Of a stretch of DNA of 64,000 nucleotides, positions 27,200-35,896 are shown in pieces. The position numbers and the translations under genes are program-made. The stretch is from CAWFPR01 sp963817635 (lineage in GTDB: Bacteria; Acidobacteriota; Vicinamibacteria; Vicinamibacterales; 2-12-FULL-66-21). Below the pieces are notes generated by a model. That model was not told the DNA's origin, did no database searches, and worked only from the letters and a program-made list of their open reading frames with translations. Where the stretch lies: assembly GCA_963817635.1 (NCBI GenBank), contig CAWFPR010000001.1:1-64000 (forward strand). Reading direction: 5' to 3'. Numbering within the stretch: the stretch's first letter is position 1; every line of letters begins with the position of its first letter.

Positions 27200-28487
27200 T
27201 CTCCATCCGATACACGATGCGCCCGCCCACGATGGTCGCGGCCACGCCGCCCCTGAGCGTCCAGCCGTCGAACGGCGTGTTCTTCGACTTCGACCGGAGC
27301 GAGGCGGCCCGGATCGTGACCGGAAGATCCGGCGCCAGCACGGTGATGTCGGCCGGGGCGCCGTCGGCGAGCGTTCCGCCGGGCAGGTGCATCACCCGGG
27401 CGGGATTCACCGAGAGCAACTCGACCATCCGGCCGAGCGAGATCCGCCCGCTGTGCACGAGCCGATCGAGGACCAGCGGCACGGCGGTCTCGAGCCCGAC
27501 GATCCCGAACGGCGCCCGATCGAACTCGACCATCTTCTCGTCGAGATGGTGCGGCGCGTGATCGGTCGCGATAACGTCGATACTGCCGTCGGCCAGGCCC
27601 TCCAGCAGCGCGTCACGGTCGGCCGCGCCCCGCAGCGGGGGGTTCATCTTCAGGTTCGTGTCGTACTTCACCGGACCGTCGAGCGCGTCGTCGGTCAGCG
27701 TGAAGTGGTGCGGCGTGACCTCGCAGGTCACGCGCACGCCGCGCGCCTTGCCGGCGCGCACGGCCCGCAGCGACTCGCGCGCACTCATGTGTGCGATGTG
27801 CACGTGGGCGCCGGCCAGGTCCGCGAGCGACACGTCGCGTTCCACCATCACGGACTCGGCCGCGCCAGGGATGCCGGGCAGTCCCAGCGCCGAGGCGATG
27901 TAGCCTTCGTGCGCGACGCCGTCGCCCTTGAGCGACGGGTCCTCGCAGTGATCGACGATCGGCACGCCGAGCATGCCCGCGTACTCGAGCGCCCGGCGCA
28001 TGAGCAGGGCGGTCGCCACCGGCCGCCCGTCGTCGGTGAACGCCACGCAGCCGGCGGCCTTCTGCTCGCCGAGTTCCGAGAGCTGCTCGCCCTGCGAACC
28101 GAGCGACACGGCGCCGATCGGATAGACGCGCGCAAGCCGGGCTTCGGCGGCCTTCTTGAGGATGAACTCCGTGATGCCGGCGTGATCGTTCACCGGATCG
28201 GTGTTCGGCATGCAGGCGACGGCCGTGAACCCGCCGGCGACCGCCGAGGCGGTCCCGGTCGCTACCGTTTCCTTGTGCTCCTGCCCCGGCTCGCGCAGGT
28301 GCACGTGTATGTCGATCAGGCCGGGAACGACCAGCCACCCCGGCTGCACCGCGAACACCTCCGCGCCGTCCACCGGCAGGTCCCTGCCGATGCGCGCGAT
28401 GCGTCCCTCGTCCACGAGCACGTCGAACGCGCCGTCGCGGCCGCCGGCCGGGTCGATGACCCGGCCTCCCTTCAGGATCAGCTTCAT
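27189..28487 (-). CDS. pyrC: Dihydroorotase PyrC
   Basis: 433 residues; zinc amidohydrolase forming dihydroorotate (class I, bacterial type). Metal ligands: DIHVHLREPG (about 60-69), HCED at about 180, HIAHMSA at about 232, and the catalytic Asp in ATDHAPH at about 306. NPARV near the end is also a family signature. ATG 28487 overlaps the pyrB stop (ATGA), so it is translationally coupled in pyrR-pyrB-pyrC. In many bacteria this class of dihydroorotase forms a complex with ATCase. Confidence 0.96.
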   Translation of the reverse strand: MKLILKGGRVIDPAGGRDGAFDVLVDEGRIARIGRDLPVDGAEVFAVQPGWLVVPGLIDIHVHLREPGQEHKETVATGTASAVAGGFTAVACMPNTDPVNDHAGITEFILKKAAEARLARVYPIGAVSLGSQGEQLSELGEQKAAGCVAFTDDGRPVATALLMRRALEYAGMLGVPIVDHCEDPSLKGDGVAHEGYIASALGLPGIPGAAESVMVERDVSLADLAGAHVHIAHMSARESLRAVRAGKARGVRVTCEVTPHHFTLTDDALDGPVKYDTNLKMNPPLRGAADRDALLEGLADGSIDVIATDHAPHHLDEKMVEFDRAPFGIVGLETAVPLVLDRLVHSGRISLGRMVELLSVNPARVMHLPGGTLADGAPADITVLAPDLPVTIRAASLRSKSKNTPFDGWTLRGGVAATIVGGRIVYRMETSG

Positions 28488-29494
28488 CGTTCCGCCACTT
28501 TCTGTCCGGCGGCCTGCAGCTCCTCGTCGCCGGCCGCCTGTGCCTCGCGGCCGGCCAGGAGATACAGCACGGCCATCCGCACGGCCACGCCGTTCGAGAC
28601 CTGCTCGAGAATCACCGAGTACGGGCCGTCGGCCACCTCCGAGTCGATCTCGACGCCGCGGTTCATCGGCCCGGGGTGCATGACGATCACGTCGGATTTC
28701 GCCCGCCGCATCCGCTCGGCCGTCAGGCCGAAGAGCGTGTAGTATTCGCGAACCGACGGGATGAAATGGCCGTGCATCCGTTCGTGCTGGATGCGCAGCA
28801 TCATCACGACGTCCGCGCCGTCGACCGCCTCGTCCACCGACGTCGTGATCCTCACGCCGAACCGTTCGAGCCCGAGCGGCATCAGGGTGGAGGGTCCGCA
28901 CGCCCAGACCTCGGCGCCCATCGTCCGCAGCAGCAGCACGTTCGAGCGGAACACGCGGCTGTGGAACAGGTCGCCGACGATCGCCACCTTCAGGCCCGCG
29001 AGCCGGCCCTTGTGCTCGCGGATCGTGAAGGCGTCGAGCAGGGCCTGCGTCGGGTGTTCGTGGGTGCCGTCGCCGGCGTTCACGATGGCGGACCGGCACG
29101 TGCGCGCGAGCAGGTGCGGGGCGCCCGACGAGGCATGGCGCATCACGATCATGTCCGGCGACATGGCTTCGAGGTTGCGCACGGTGTCGATGAGCGTCTC
29201 CCCCTTCTTGACGCTCGAGGTCGCGGTGGCGATGCTCAGCGTGTCGGCGCTCAGGCGCTTTTCCGCGACCTCGAACGACGTCCGCGTCCGCGTGCTCGGC
29301 TCGAAGAACAGGTTGACGACCGTCCGTCCCCGCAGGGCGGGGACCTTCTTGATGGCGCGGCCGCCGATTTCCTTCATCGCGACGGCGGTGTCGAGAATCA
29401 GCGTGATCTCGTCCTGCTCCAGCCCGGCGATGCCGAGGAGGTGGCGCGAGCGAAGCGCCGCGGCGCCCGCCTGGGTCTCGATCGTGGCTGTCAT
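28484..29494 (-). CDS. pyrB: Aspartate carbamoyltransferase catalytic subunit PyrB
   Basis: 336 residues, including an extended N-terminus and a low-complexity tail after LLAGREAQ. The carbamoyl-phosphate site is FFEPSTRTRTSFE (about 64-76); the second-domain markers are HPTQALLDAFTI and VGDLFHSRVFRSN; MHPGPMNRGVEI is the aspartate-domain loop. No pyrI regulatory subunit is seen, so regulation is expected at the level of expression through PyrR. ATG start overlaps the pyrR stop by 4 nt. Confidence 0.96.
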   Translation of the reverse strand: MTATIETQAGAAALRSRHLLGIAGLEQDEITLILDTAVAMKEIGGRAIKKVPALRGRTVVNLFFEPSTRTRTSFEVAEKRLSADTLSIATATSSVKKGETLIDTVRNLEAMSPDMIVMRHASSGAPHLLARTCRSAIVNAGDGTHEHPTQALLDAFTIREHKGRLAGLKVAIVGDLFHSRVFRSNVLLLRTMGAEVWACGPSTLMPLGLERFGVRITTSVDEAVDGADVVMMLRIQHERMHGHFIPSVREYYTLFGLTAERMRRAKSDVIVMHPGPMNRGVEIDSEVADGPYSVILEQVSNGVAVRMAVLYLLAGREAQAAGDEELQAAGQKVAER

Positions 29495-30027
29495 GCGTCC
29501 CCCTCGATGACCACTTCGTCGGTGCCGTCGATCTCCTGGAGCCGCACCTGCACGCTCTGCCTGAGGGAGGTCGGGAGGTTCTTGCCGACGTAGTCAGCCT
29601 TGATCGGCAGCTCGCGATGGCCGCGGTCCACCAGGACGATCAACTGGATGACACGCGGCCGGCCGAAGTCGATGAGCGCGTCGAGCGCCGCGCGGATGGT
29701 CCGGCCGGTATACAGCACATCGTCCACCAGCAGGATGCGCCGGTCGTCGATGGAGAACCCGATCTCGGTGCGCCGGACGACGGGTTGCGGACCCACCGGC
29801 TGGCGCATGAGGTCGTCGCGATAGAGCGTGATGTCGAGCGCGCCGGTCGGCACGGCGTATCCGGTGATCTCGTGCAGCGATCGCGCCAGGCGCCGCGCGA
29901 GCGGCACGCCGCGCGTCCGGATTCCGACCAGCGCCAGTTCCTCGACGCCGCGGTTCCGCTCGACGATTTCGTGCGCGATACGCGTGAGCGCGCGCGCCAT
30001 CCGATCGGCGTCCACTACCTGGGGCAT
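29491..30027 (-). CDS. pyrR: Bifunctional pyr operon regulator / uracil phosphoribosyltransferase PyrR
   Basis: 178 residues from ATG 30027, which begins MPQVVDADRMARALTRIAHEI. The PRPP loop is RRILLVDDVLYTGRTIRAAL (about 92-111) and the family's VGIRTRGVPLARRL and LVDRGHRELPIKADYVGKN are present. PyrR senses UMP/UTP and binds a hairpin in the leader of its own operon. A matching loop lies about 110 nt upstream at 30136-30149. It is first of three overlapping genes. Confidence 0.95.
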   Translation of the reverse strand: MPQVVDADRMARALTRIAHEIVERNRGVEELALVGIRTRGVPLARRLARSLHEITGYAVPTGALDITLYRDDLMRQPVGPQPVVRRTEIGFSIDDRRILLVDDVLYTGRTIRAALDALIDFGRPRVIQLIVLVDRGHRELPIKADYVGKNLPTSLRQSVQVRLQEIDGTDEVVIEGDA

Positions 30028-30135
30028 CCGGCACTCCGGCGCGCACAGGGCGACAGGGAATCTGGAGGGAAAGCGGGCCACGGCGGACGCCGCAGCAGAT
30101 GGCGAGACGGTACGGTCACGGTTGCACCTCTTGGC

Positions 30136-30149
30136 GACCTCGCAGGGCC
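30136..30149 (-). promoter_or_regulatory. PyrR-binding loop in the pyrRBC leader
   Basis: On the minus strand GGCCCTGCGAGGTC matches the core of the PyrR-binding consensus (ARUCCNGNGAGGYU) at all ten positions CCNGNGAGGY. GGCC and GGUC can pair around the hexaloop CUGCGA. It sits upstream of pyrR, where such loops control attenuation or translation. Confidence 0.65.
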
Positions 30150-30191
30150 ACCGTTAAAGAGTTCGCCGGCGATCCTATCACACGTCCGCCG

Positions 30192-31907
30192 TCAGCGCCG
30201 GTAGGTGGGGATGAAGGCGATCGGGCGCTCGGCGGTGAAGGACCGCGTGAAGAGGTCCGCCCTGGCATAGCCGTCCATGTCACGGGCGATGGGCAGCCCG
30301 AGGAAGTACAGGATCGTGGGCGTCACGTCCACGATCGAGCCGCGCTGGTGGCGCCCGGGCTCGACGCTCGCGCCCGACAGCAGCAGGAAACCGTCGGGTG
30401 CGCGCTCGTGGGTCCCGCTGAAGTCGGGATCGCCCATCAGCCGCGCGACCTCCTCTTTCACGGGGTTGAGCGGCTCCATTCCGAAGCCCGACACGACGGC
30501 CAGCAGGTCGCCCGGCGCCAGCGAGTCGAGCGCCTCGCCAATCTGGGCGTCGACGTAGGCGTAGTGGCGGTCGATGGCTCCGTACCGGCGCCGATCGGCT
30601 TCCGAGTCCGTACGCAGCGCGCGCGTCGGGAGCGAGTAGCGCAGGTAGTAGTGCGAGACGGTATCGAGGCCCTCGTACCGCAGCGCCACGAACCGCGGAT
30701 CCCGCTCCGCCCGGAGCTGCGCCATCGCCCGGCTGTAACTCTCGTCGCGCGCGACCGCGGAGGCCTCTGCGCCGGCGGCGCCGTCGTTCGTGCCGGCCGG
30801 CAGCGAGAACGCGGCCTGCACCTCCGGCAGGATGTCCGGTGGGTACGCGGCGCGGTCGAACATCGCGATGGAGCCGACGAGCTGGTGAAACCGGTCGCTG
30901 ACGAGGAACCCCGGCACCTCCGGCGCCGGAAACGTCAACGCCCACCGGACGACGCCGACCCGCAGCCCGGCGTCGGCCAGAATGGCCCACACGGGCCGGG
31001 CCCGCCACGCCGCCGCGGAGTTCGCATCGTTGCGGATGAACCCGAGGTGCACGAGCGCGTGGGAGAAGCAGTGATCCGGCAGCAGGTCGATCGGCCGGTC
31101 ATCGCCGCGCGCGTAGTAGGACGCCGAGGAGCGCACGCCGTTGTGCGACGGATAGATGCCGGTCGCGACCGCGGTCCACACCGGGTCCGGCTGGGTGGGC
31201 CGGATCGTCGCCAGGTCCATCCATGCGCCTTTCTCGAGCAGGCGGGCGAAGTTCGGCAGGCGGCCCTCCGCGACTCGCGGCCAGACGTAGTCGAGCGACG
31301 CGCCGTCGAGCAGCAGCAGCACGACGCGAGGGCCTGTCACGACGGGGCGGTCGGGACTGCTCCCGATGCTGACGGGCGACGGGTCGCGCGGAACCGCGGG
31401 CCCGCGGGCGGCCAGCGGGAGGACGATCGAGGCCACCGCTGCCGTGACGAACGCCGCCGCCGCCGACCGGCTCCCCCGGCGTCCGAATGAATAGTGCACG
31501 ATGGCGATCGCGAGCAGCACGATCGCGGATCCGCTCGTCGCCATCGCGCCGCGCGTCATGCCGCGTACCGCGCGTTCGGTCAGCGCGGCGGCGAAGCCGC
31601 TCACGTTGAGCCACATCAGCGTGGCCGCGACGGCCGCCGACACAGCGGCGAGCCAGGCGAGGACGCGCACGCTGGCCCATCCCGGCGACAGCCCGTCGAG
31701 CGCGAAGAACTCGCGCGCCACCATGACCAGGTAGAACGTGACCGACAGGTGCACGCCGTACAGCATCCCGAGCGTGACGAACCAGCGCCACGTCGTGCCC
31801 GACAGAATCGGCACGTGCGGATTCAACTGCAGCACCAGCACGGTGAGGTAGGCCGCGCCAAGCGCGCCCGCGAGCACCGAGTTCGTGAGCATCCGGAGGT
31901 ACCGCAT
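30192..31907 (-). CDS. Membrane alkaline-phosphatase-superfamily (type I phosphodiesterase-like) protein
   Basis: 571 residues. Four or five N-terminal TM helices (LTNSVLAGALGAAYLTVLVLQL, then WFVTLGMLYGVHLSVTFYLVMVA, and two more to about residue 150) anchor a periplasmic nucleotide pyrophosphatase/phosphodiesterase domain. VVLLLLDGASLDYVWP holds the first metal Asp; TQPDPVWTAVATGIYPSHNG carries the expected Thr/Ser nucleophile region; YEGLDTVSHYY and SDFSGTHERAPDGFLLL hold later ligands. It could act on lipid head groups or a glycan. ATG 31907, divergent from pyrK with 22 nt between starts. Confidence 0.82.
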   Translation of the reverse strand: MRYLRMLTNSVLAGALGAAYLTVLVLQLNPHVPILSGTTWRWFVTLGMLYGVHLSVTFYLVMVAREFFALDGLSPGWASVRVLAWLAAVSAAVAATLMWLNVSGFAAALTERAVRGMTRGAMATSGSAIVLLAIAIVHYSFGRRGSRSAAAAFVTAAVASIVLPLAARGPAVPRDPSPVSIGSSPDRPVVTGPRVVLLLLDGASLDYVWPRVAEGRLPNFARLLEKGAWMDLATIRPTQPDPVWTAVATGIYPSHNGVRSSASYYARGDDRPIDLLPDHCFSHALVHLGFIRNDANSAAAWRARPVWAILADAGLRVGVVRWALTFPAPEVPGFLVSDRFHQLVGSIAMFDRAAYPPDILPEVQAAFSLPAGTNDGAAGAEASAVARDESYSRAMAQLRAERDPRFVALRYEGLDTVSHYYLRYSLPTRALRTDSEADRRRYGAIDRHYAYVDAQIGEALDSLAPGDLLAVVSGFGMEPLNPVKEEVARLMGDPDFSGTHERAPDGFLLLSGASVEPGRHQRGSIVDVTPTILYFLGLPIARDMDGYARADLFTRSFTAERPIAFIPTYRR

Positions 31908-31917
31908 GGTGCAAGTG

Positions 31918-31923
31918 TATACT
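31918..31923 (+). promoter_or_regulatory. -10 box of pyrK (leaderless arrangement)
   Basis: TATACT ends 6 nt before the ATG of pyrK (31930), so transcription would start at the first codon. No clear -35 is seen, and no Shine-Dalgarno fits the gene. Confidence 0.45.
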
Positions 31924-31929
31924 TCGCCT

Positions 31930-32754
31930 ATGCCCGTAGACGTCGACGCCGAGGTGCTGTCCAACACCCGGCTGTCGAGTGATTACTGCGTCGTCTCGCT
32001 GGCGGCGCCCGGGATTGCCGCGCTCGCGCGGCCCGGCCAGTTCGTCATGGTGAAGCCGTCGCGCGGGAGCGATCCGCTGCTGCGCCGTCCATTTTCCATC
32101 TTCGGGATCCTGCGCGCCGCGGATGGCACGCCGGCCGGGTTGTCGATCCTCAACAAGCGTATCGGCGTCAGCTCGGGGCTGCTCTACTCTCTCGAGGCCG
32201 GATCGCGCGTGGCGTGCCTGGGACCGCTCGGCCGCCCGTTCACGCCCGCCGCGCCGCCGGCCGAGGCGTGGATGGTGGCGGGCGGGGTCGGCCTCGCGCC
32301 GTTTGCCACGCTCGCCGAAGCGCTGAAGGCGCGCGGGACGAAGGCGCGCCTGTTCTACGGCGCGCGTCGCGAGGCAGAACTCTACTACGCCGACTTCTTC
32401 CGCGCGCTCGGCGTGGACGTCGTGCTCGCGACCGAGGACGGGAGCGCCGGCGCGACGGGCCTGGTGACGGCTCCGCTCGACACCGCCCTGGCGGCCGTGC
32501 CGCGCCACCAGACGATCCAGCTCTCCGTGTGCGGCCCGACCCCGATGATGCGCGCGGTCGCGGAGCTCGCAGCGCGTCACGGACGTCCGTGCGACGTGTC
32601 GCTGGAACAGGTGATGGGATGCGGCCTCGGCGGCTGCTACAGCTGCGTGGTGCTCGCCCGCGACCCCGGCGGCGCGCCGCACTTCGTCCGATCGTGCGTC
32701 GATGGTCCCGTCTTCGACGCCACGCGGATTGTCTGGGACGCGCTCGCACACTGA
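31930..32754 (+). CDS. pyrK: Dihydroorotate dehydrogenase electron-transfer subunit PyrK
   Basis: 274 residues. FAD-binding domain (PGQFVMVKPSRGSDPLLRRPFSIF, RPFS motif), then an NAD-binding domain (AGGVGLAPFATLAEAL), then a C-terminal [2Fe-2S] cluster: CGLGGCYSC (about 233-241) with the fourth Cys in RSCVDGPVF. It passes electrons from PyrD to NAD+. It lies directly before pyrD (1 nt apart), as in class 1B dihydroorotate dehydrogenases. Confidence 0.94.
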   Translation: MPVDVDAEVLSNTRLSSDYCVVSLAAPGIAALARPGQFVMVKPSRGSDPLLRRPFSIFGILRAADGTPAGLSILNKRIGVSSGLLYSLEAGSRVACLGPLGRPFTPAAPPAEAWMVAGGVGLAPFATLAEALKARGTKARLFYGARREAELYYADFFRALGVDVVLATEDGSAGATGLVTAPLDTALAAVPRHQTIQLSVCGPTPMMRAVAELAARHGRPCDVSLEQVMGCGLGGCYSCVVLARDPGGAPHFVRSCVDGPVFDATRIVWDALAH

Positions 32755-32755
32755 C

Positions 32756-33696
32756 ATGGATCTTTCCGTCTCCATCGGCTCGCTCACCCTGCCCAATCCC
32801 CTGATTGCCGCGAGCGGCTGCTTCGGCTACGGGCTGGAATACGCGGAGATCGTCGACCTCGCGACGCTTGGCGGCGTGGCGGTCAAGGGCCTGTTCCTGG
32901 CCGAACGTGAAGGCCATCCGCCGCCGCGCATCGTCGAGACGCCGTCCGGGATGCTGAACGCCATCGGCCTGCAGGGCATCGGCGTGCACCGGTTCGTGCG
33001 CGAGCGGCTGCCCGAGCTGCGCGAGCGGCACGCGATCGTCTTCGTGAACGTCTGCGGCACGACGATCGACGAATACTGCGAGGTGGCGCGCGTGACTGTC
33101 GGATCACGAGGGCGTCGCCGCGATCGAGCTGAACATCTCCTGCCCGAACATCAAGGAGGGCGGGATCACGTTCGGGTGCAGCCTCCACGGGACCCACGAC
33201 GTCGTGAGCGCCGTCCGCAAGGTGACCGCGCTGCCCCTCATCCCGAAACTGACGCCGAACGTGACCGACGTCGCGTCGTTCGCGCGCGCGGCGGAGGACG
33301 CCGGCGCAGACGCCGTGTCGCTCGTCAACACGTTCCTGGCGATGGCGATCGACGTGCACACCCGGCGCCCGAAGTTGTCGAACATCATGGGCGGCCTGAG
33401 CGGCCCGGCGATTCGCCCGATTGCGGTCCGGATGGTCTACGAATGCCGCCAGCACGTCCGGTTGCCGATCATCGGCATGGGCGGCATCGCCTCGGCCGAG
33501 GATGTGCTGGAGTTCATGATCGCGGGCGCCACGGCGGTGCAGGTCGGCACCGCCAGCTTCGTCGACCCGTTCATCTGGGGCAAGCTCCTCGACGGCCTGC
33601 GTGCCTACATGACCGCGCACGGCGTGGAACGGCTGGCCGATCTCGACCGGGACGCTCGACACGACACCGAGGGACACGGCGTGGATCAGCTCCTGA
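32756..33696 (+). CDS. pyrD: Dihydroorotate dehydrogenase class 1B catalytic subunit PyrD (two +1 frameshifts)
   Basis: FMN enzyme oxidising dihydroorotate to orotate, about 312 residues. It begins MDLSVSIGSLTLPNPLIAASGCFGYG. An extra A near 33096 breaks VARV-LSDHEGVAAIELNISCPN; removing it restores the FMN/orotate site ISCPN with the catalytic Cys, and later IIGMGGIAS and QVGTASF. A second extra base near 33646 makes the gene appear fused to pyrF; without it PyrD ends GTLDTTPRDTAWISS at the TGA 33694-33696. ATG 32756. Confidence 0.9.
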
Positions 33697-34409
33697 TTGC
33701 ACTCGATGTGGAGACCGCCGAACGCGGTGTCGCGCTCGCCGATTCGCTGCGCGGCATTGCCGGCGGATTCAAGATCGGCAGCCGGCTGTTCACGGCCGAG
33801 GGACCGTCGATGGTGCGCGCGCTCGTCGAGCGCGGCGACCGCGTCTTTCTCGACCTGAAGTTTCACGACATCCCGAACACCGTCGCCACCGCCGTCTCGG
33901 CGGCGACGTCACTCGGCGTCTGGATGGTCAACGTGCACGCGTCGGGCGGCACCCGGATGATGCAGGCGGCGCGCGACGCCGCCACCGAGGGGGCCGCGCG
34001 CAGCGGACGGCCGCGGCCGCTCGTGATCGCCGTGACGGTGCTGACGAGCATGAACGGCGCCGCGCTGTCAGAAACGGGCGTGACGGCGGCCATGATGGAC
34101 CAGGTGGTTCGCCTCGCCCGCCTTGCGCAGGATGCCGGCCTCGACGGAGTGGTCGCCTCGCCTCGCGAGATCGCCGCGATCCGGCAGGCTTGCGGGTCGG
34201 ACTTCGAAATCGTGACACCAGGGATCCGCGGCGGGGGGGCCTCGACGAGCGGCCGCGACGATCAGGAGCGGACGATGAGCGCTGGGGAAGCCGTGGGGGC
34301 CGGGGCGAGTTTCATCGTGGTGGGACGGCCAATCATAGCCGCCGACGATCCCCGCGGCGCCGCGGAGAGAATCGCGCGCGAAGTCGCGGAGTTCAGGGAT
34401 ACGCCCTGA
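33681..34409 (+). CDS. pyrF: Orotidine 5'-phosphate decarboxylase PyrF
   Basis: 242 residues from GTG 33681; last step of UMP synthesis. It starts VDQLLIALDVETAERG. The catalytic Lys/Asp array is RVFLDLKFHDIPNTV (about 60-74), and TPGIRGGG and VVGRPIIAADDP are the phosphate-binding loops at the C-terminal end of the barrel. The start codon overlaps the end of pyrD by 16 nt. It ends at the heptamer repeat. Confidence 0.94.
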   Translation: MDQLLIALDVETAERGVALADSLRGIAGGFKIGSRLFTAEGPSMVRALVERGDRVFLDLKFHDIPNTVATAVSAATSLGVWMVNVHASGGTRMMQAARDAATEGAARSGRPRPLVIAVTVLTSMNGAALSETGVTAAMMDQVVRLARLAQDAGLDGVVASPREIAAIRQACGSDFEIVTPGIRGGGASTSGRDDQERTMSAGEAVGAGASFIVVGRPIIAADDPRGAAERIAREVAEFRDTP

Positions 34410-34463
34410 ACCCCGCGCCTGAACCTCGAGCCCTGAGCCCTAAGCCTTGAGCCCTGAGCCCCT
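34404..34463. repeat. Degenerate heptamer repeat (GAGCCYT family)
   Basis: Imperfect GAGCCCT units fill the gap between the convergent ends of pyrF and pal, reaching to within a few bases of both stop codons. The sequence family is the same as at 17320-17399. Confidence 0.75.
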
Positions 34464-34464
34464 T

Positions 34465-35037
<573 letters not shown>

Positions 35038-35124
35038 CAGACTCTTCTCCTCACGGCTCGTCAGACGGTCGGCTAGAATTGGAGCTTATCGCCCGCTGTT
35101 CGCCCTGTCAATTTTCACATCACA

Positions 35125-35859
35125 ATGGATCGCCTGCTCGAGGCCACCGCGCGCGCGGAAAACGATCATTTCTGGTTCCGCGGGTTTCGCCGATTCGTGG
35201 CGCCGATGCTCGAAACCGCAGCCGGCGGCCGCCGCGATCATCCGATTCTCGACTGCGGGTGCGGCACCGGCAACAACCTGACGCTGCTGCGGCGATTCGG
35301 ACGCCCGGTCGGCATCGATCTCACGTGGACGGGCCTGGCGTTCGCCCGTGCGCGCGGCGATCGCGCCGTCGCGCAGGCGTCGGCCACCTCACTCCCGTTC
35401 GCCGGGGACACCTTCGACATCGTGACGTCGTTCGATGTCATCTATGCGCTCCAGGACCGCGACGAGGCGGATGCCCTGTCCGAGATGTTCCGCGTCCTCC
35501 GGCCAGGCGGGCATCTCGTGATCAACGTCGCGGCCATGGAGATGCTGAAAGGGAACCACTCGGTCCTGTCGGCGGAGGTCCGCCGCTACAGCCGCGCATC
35601 GCTCACCGGTCGCCTGCGCGCCACCGGATTCGAGGTGCGCCGCGCGACCTACACGAACCTGGCCATCCTGCCGATCGTTGCCGGCGTCCGGCTGTTCCAG
35701 CGCCTCTCCGGTCACATCGAGTCCCAGGAGGAGATCACGGTTCCGGCCGCCCCCGTCAACGCGGCGCTCAGCGCGGCCCTCGCCGTCGAAGCGGCGGCCC
35801 TCCGGGTCGTCGACATGCCGCTCGGATCGTCCCTGCTGGCGCTTGCGCGGAAGCGCTGA
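35125..35859 (+). CDS. Class I SAM-dependent methyltransferase
   Basis: 244 residues. Motif I ILDCGCGTGNNLTLL (about 41-55), then GIDLTWTGLAFAR, motif II SFDVIYALQD and the post-II MFRVLRPGGHLVINVAA. This is the Methyltransf_11 type. The N-terminal EATARAENDHFWFRGFRRFV is a common start among enzymes acting on glycans or polyketides, but the substrate is unknown. A C-terminal hydrophobic helix (LPIVAGVRLFQRL) may touch the membrane. Divergent from pal. Confidence 0.88.
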   Translation: MDRLLEATARAENDHFWFRGFRRFVAPMLETAAGGRRDHPILDCGCGTGNNLTLLRRFGRPVGIDLTWTGLAFARARGDRAVAQASATSLPFAGDTFDIVTSFDVIYALQDRDEADALSEMFRVLRPGGHLVINVAAMEMLKGNHSVLSAEVRRYSRASLTGRLRATGFEVRRATYTNLAILPIVAGVRLFQRLSGHIESQEEITVPAAPVNAALSAALAVEAAALRVVDMPLGSSLLALARKR

Positions 35860-35866
35860 CCGGCGG

Positions 35867-35888
35867 ACGTCCGGCTTCGGCCGGACGT
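35867..35888. terminator. Palindrome with TTCG loop between convergent genes
   Basis: ACGTCCGGC and its exact complement flank a TTCG tetraloop (35867-35888), giving a 9-bp stem between the ends of two convergent genes. It is a copy of the dispersed palindrome seen at 27.1 and 59.3 kb. It lacks a T-run but its location and very stable loop suggest a bidirectional terminator. Confidence 0.5.
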
Positions 35889-35896
35889 CACGGCGC

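Noticed and set aside
35867..35888. Classical Rho-independent terminator
   Set aside because: The hairpin is excellent but no T-run follows on either strand, so it is listed only as terminator-like and as a dispersed repeat copy.
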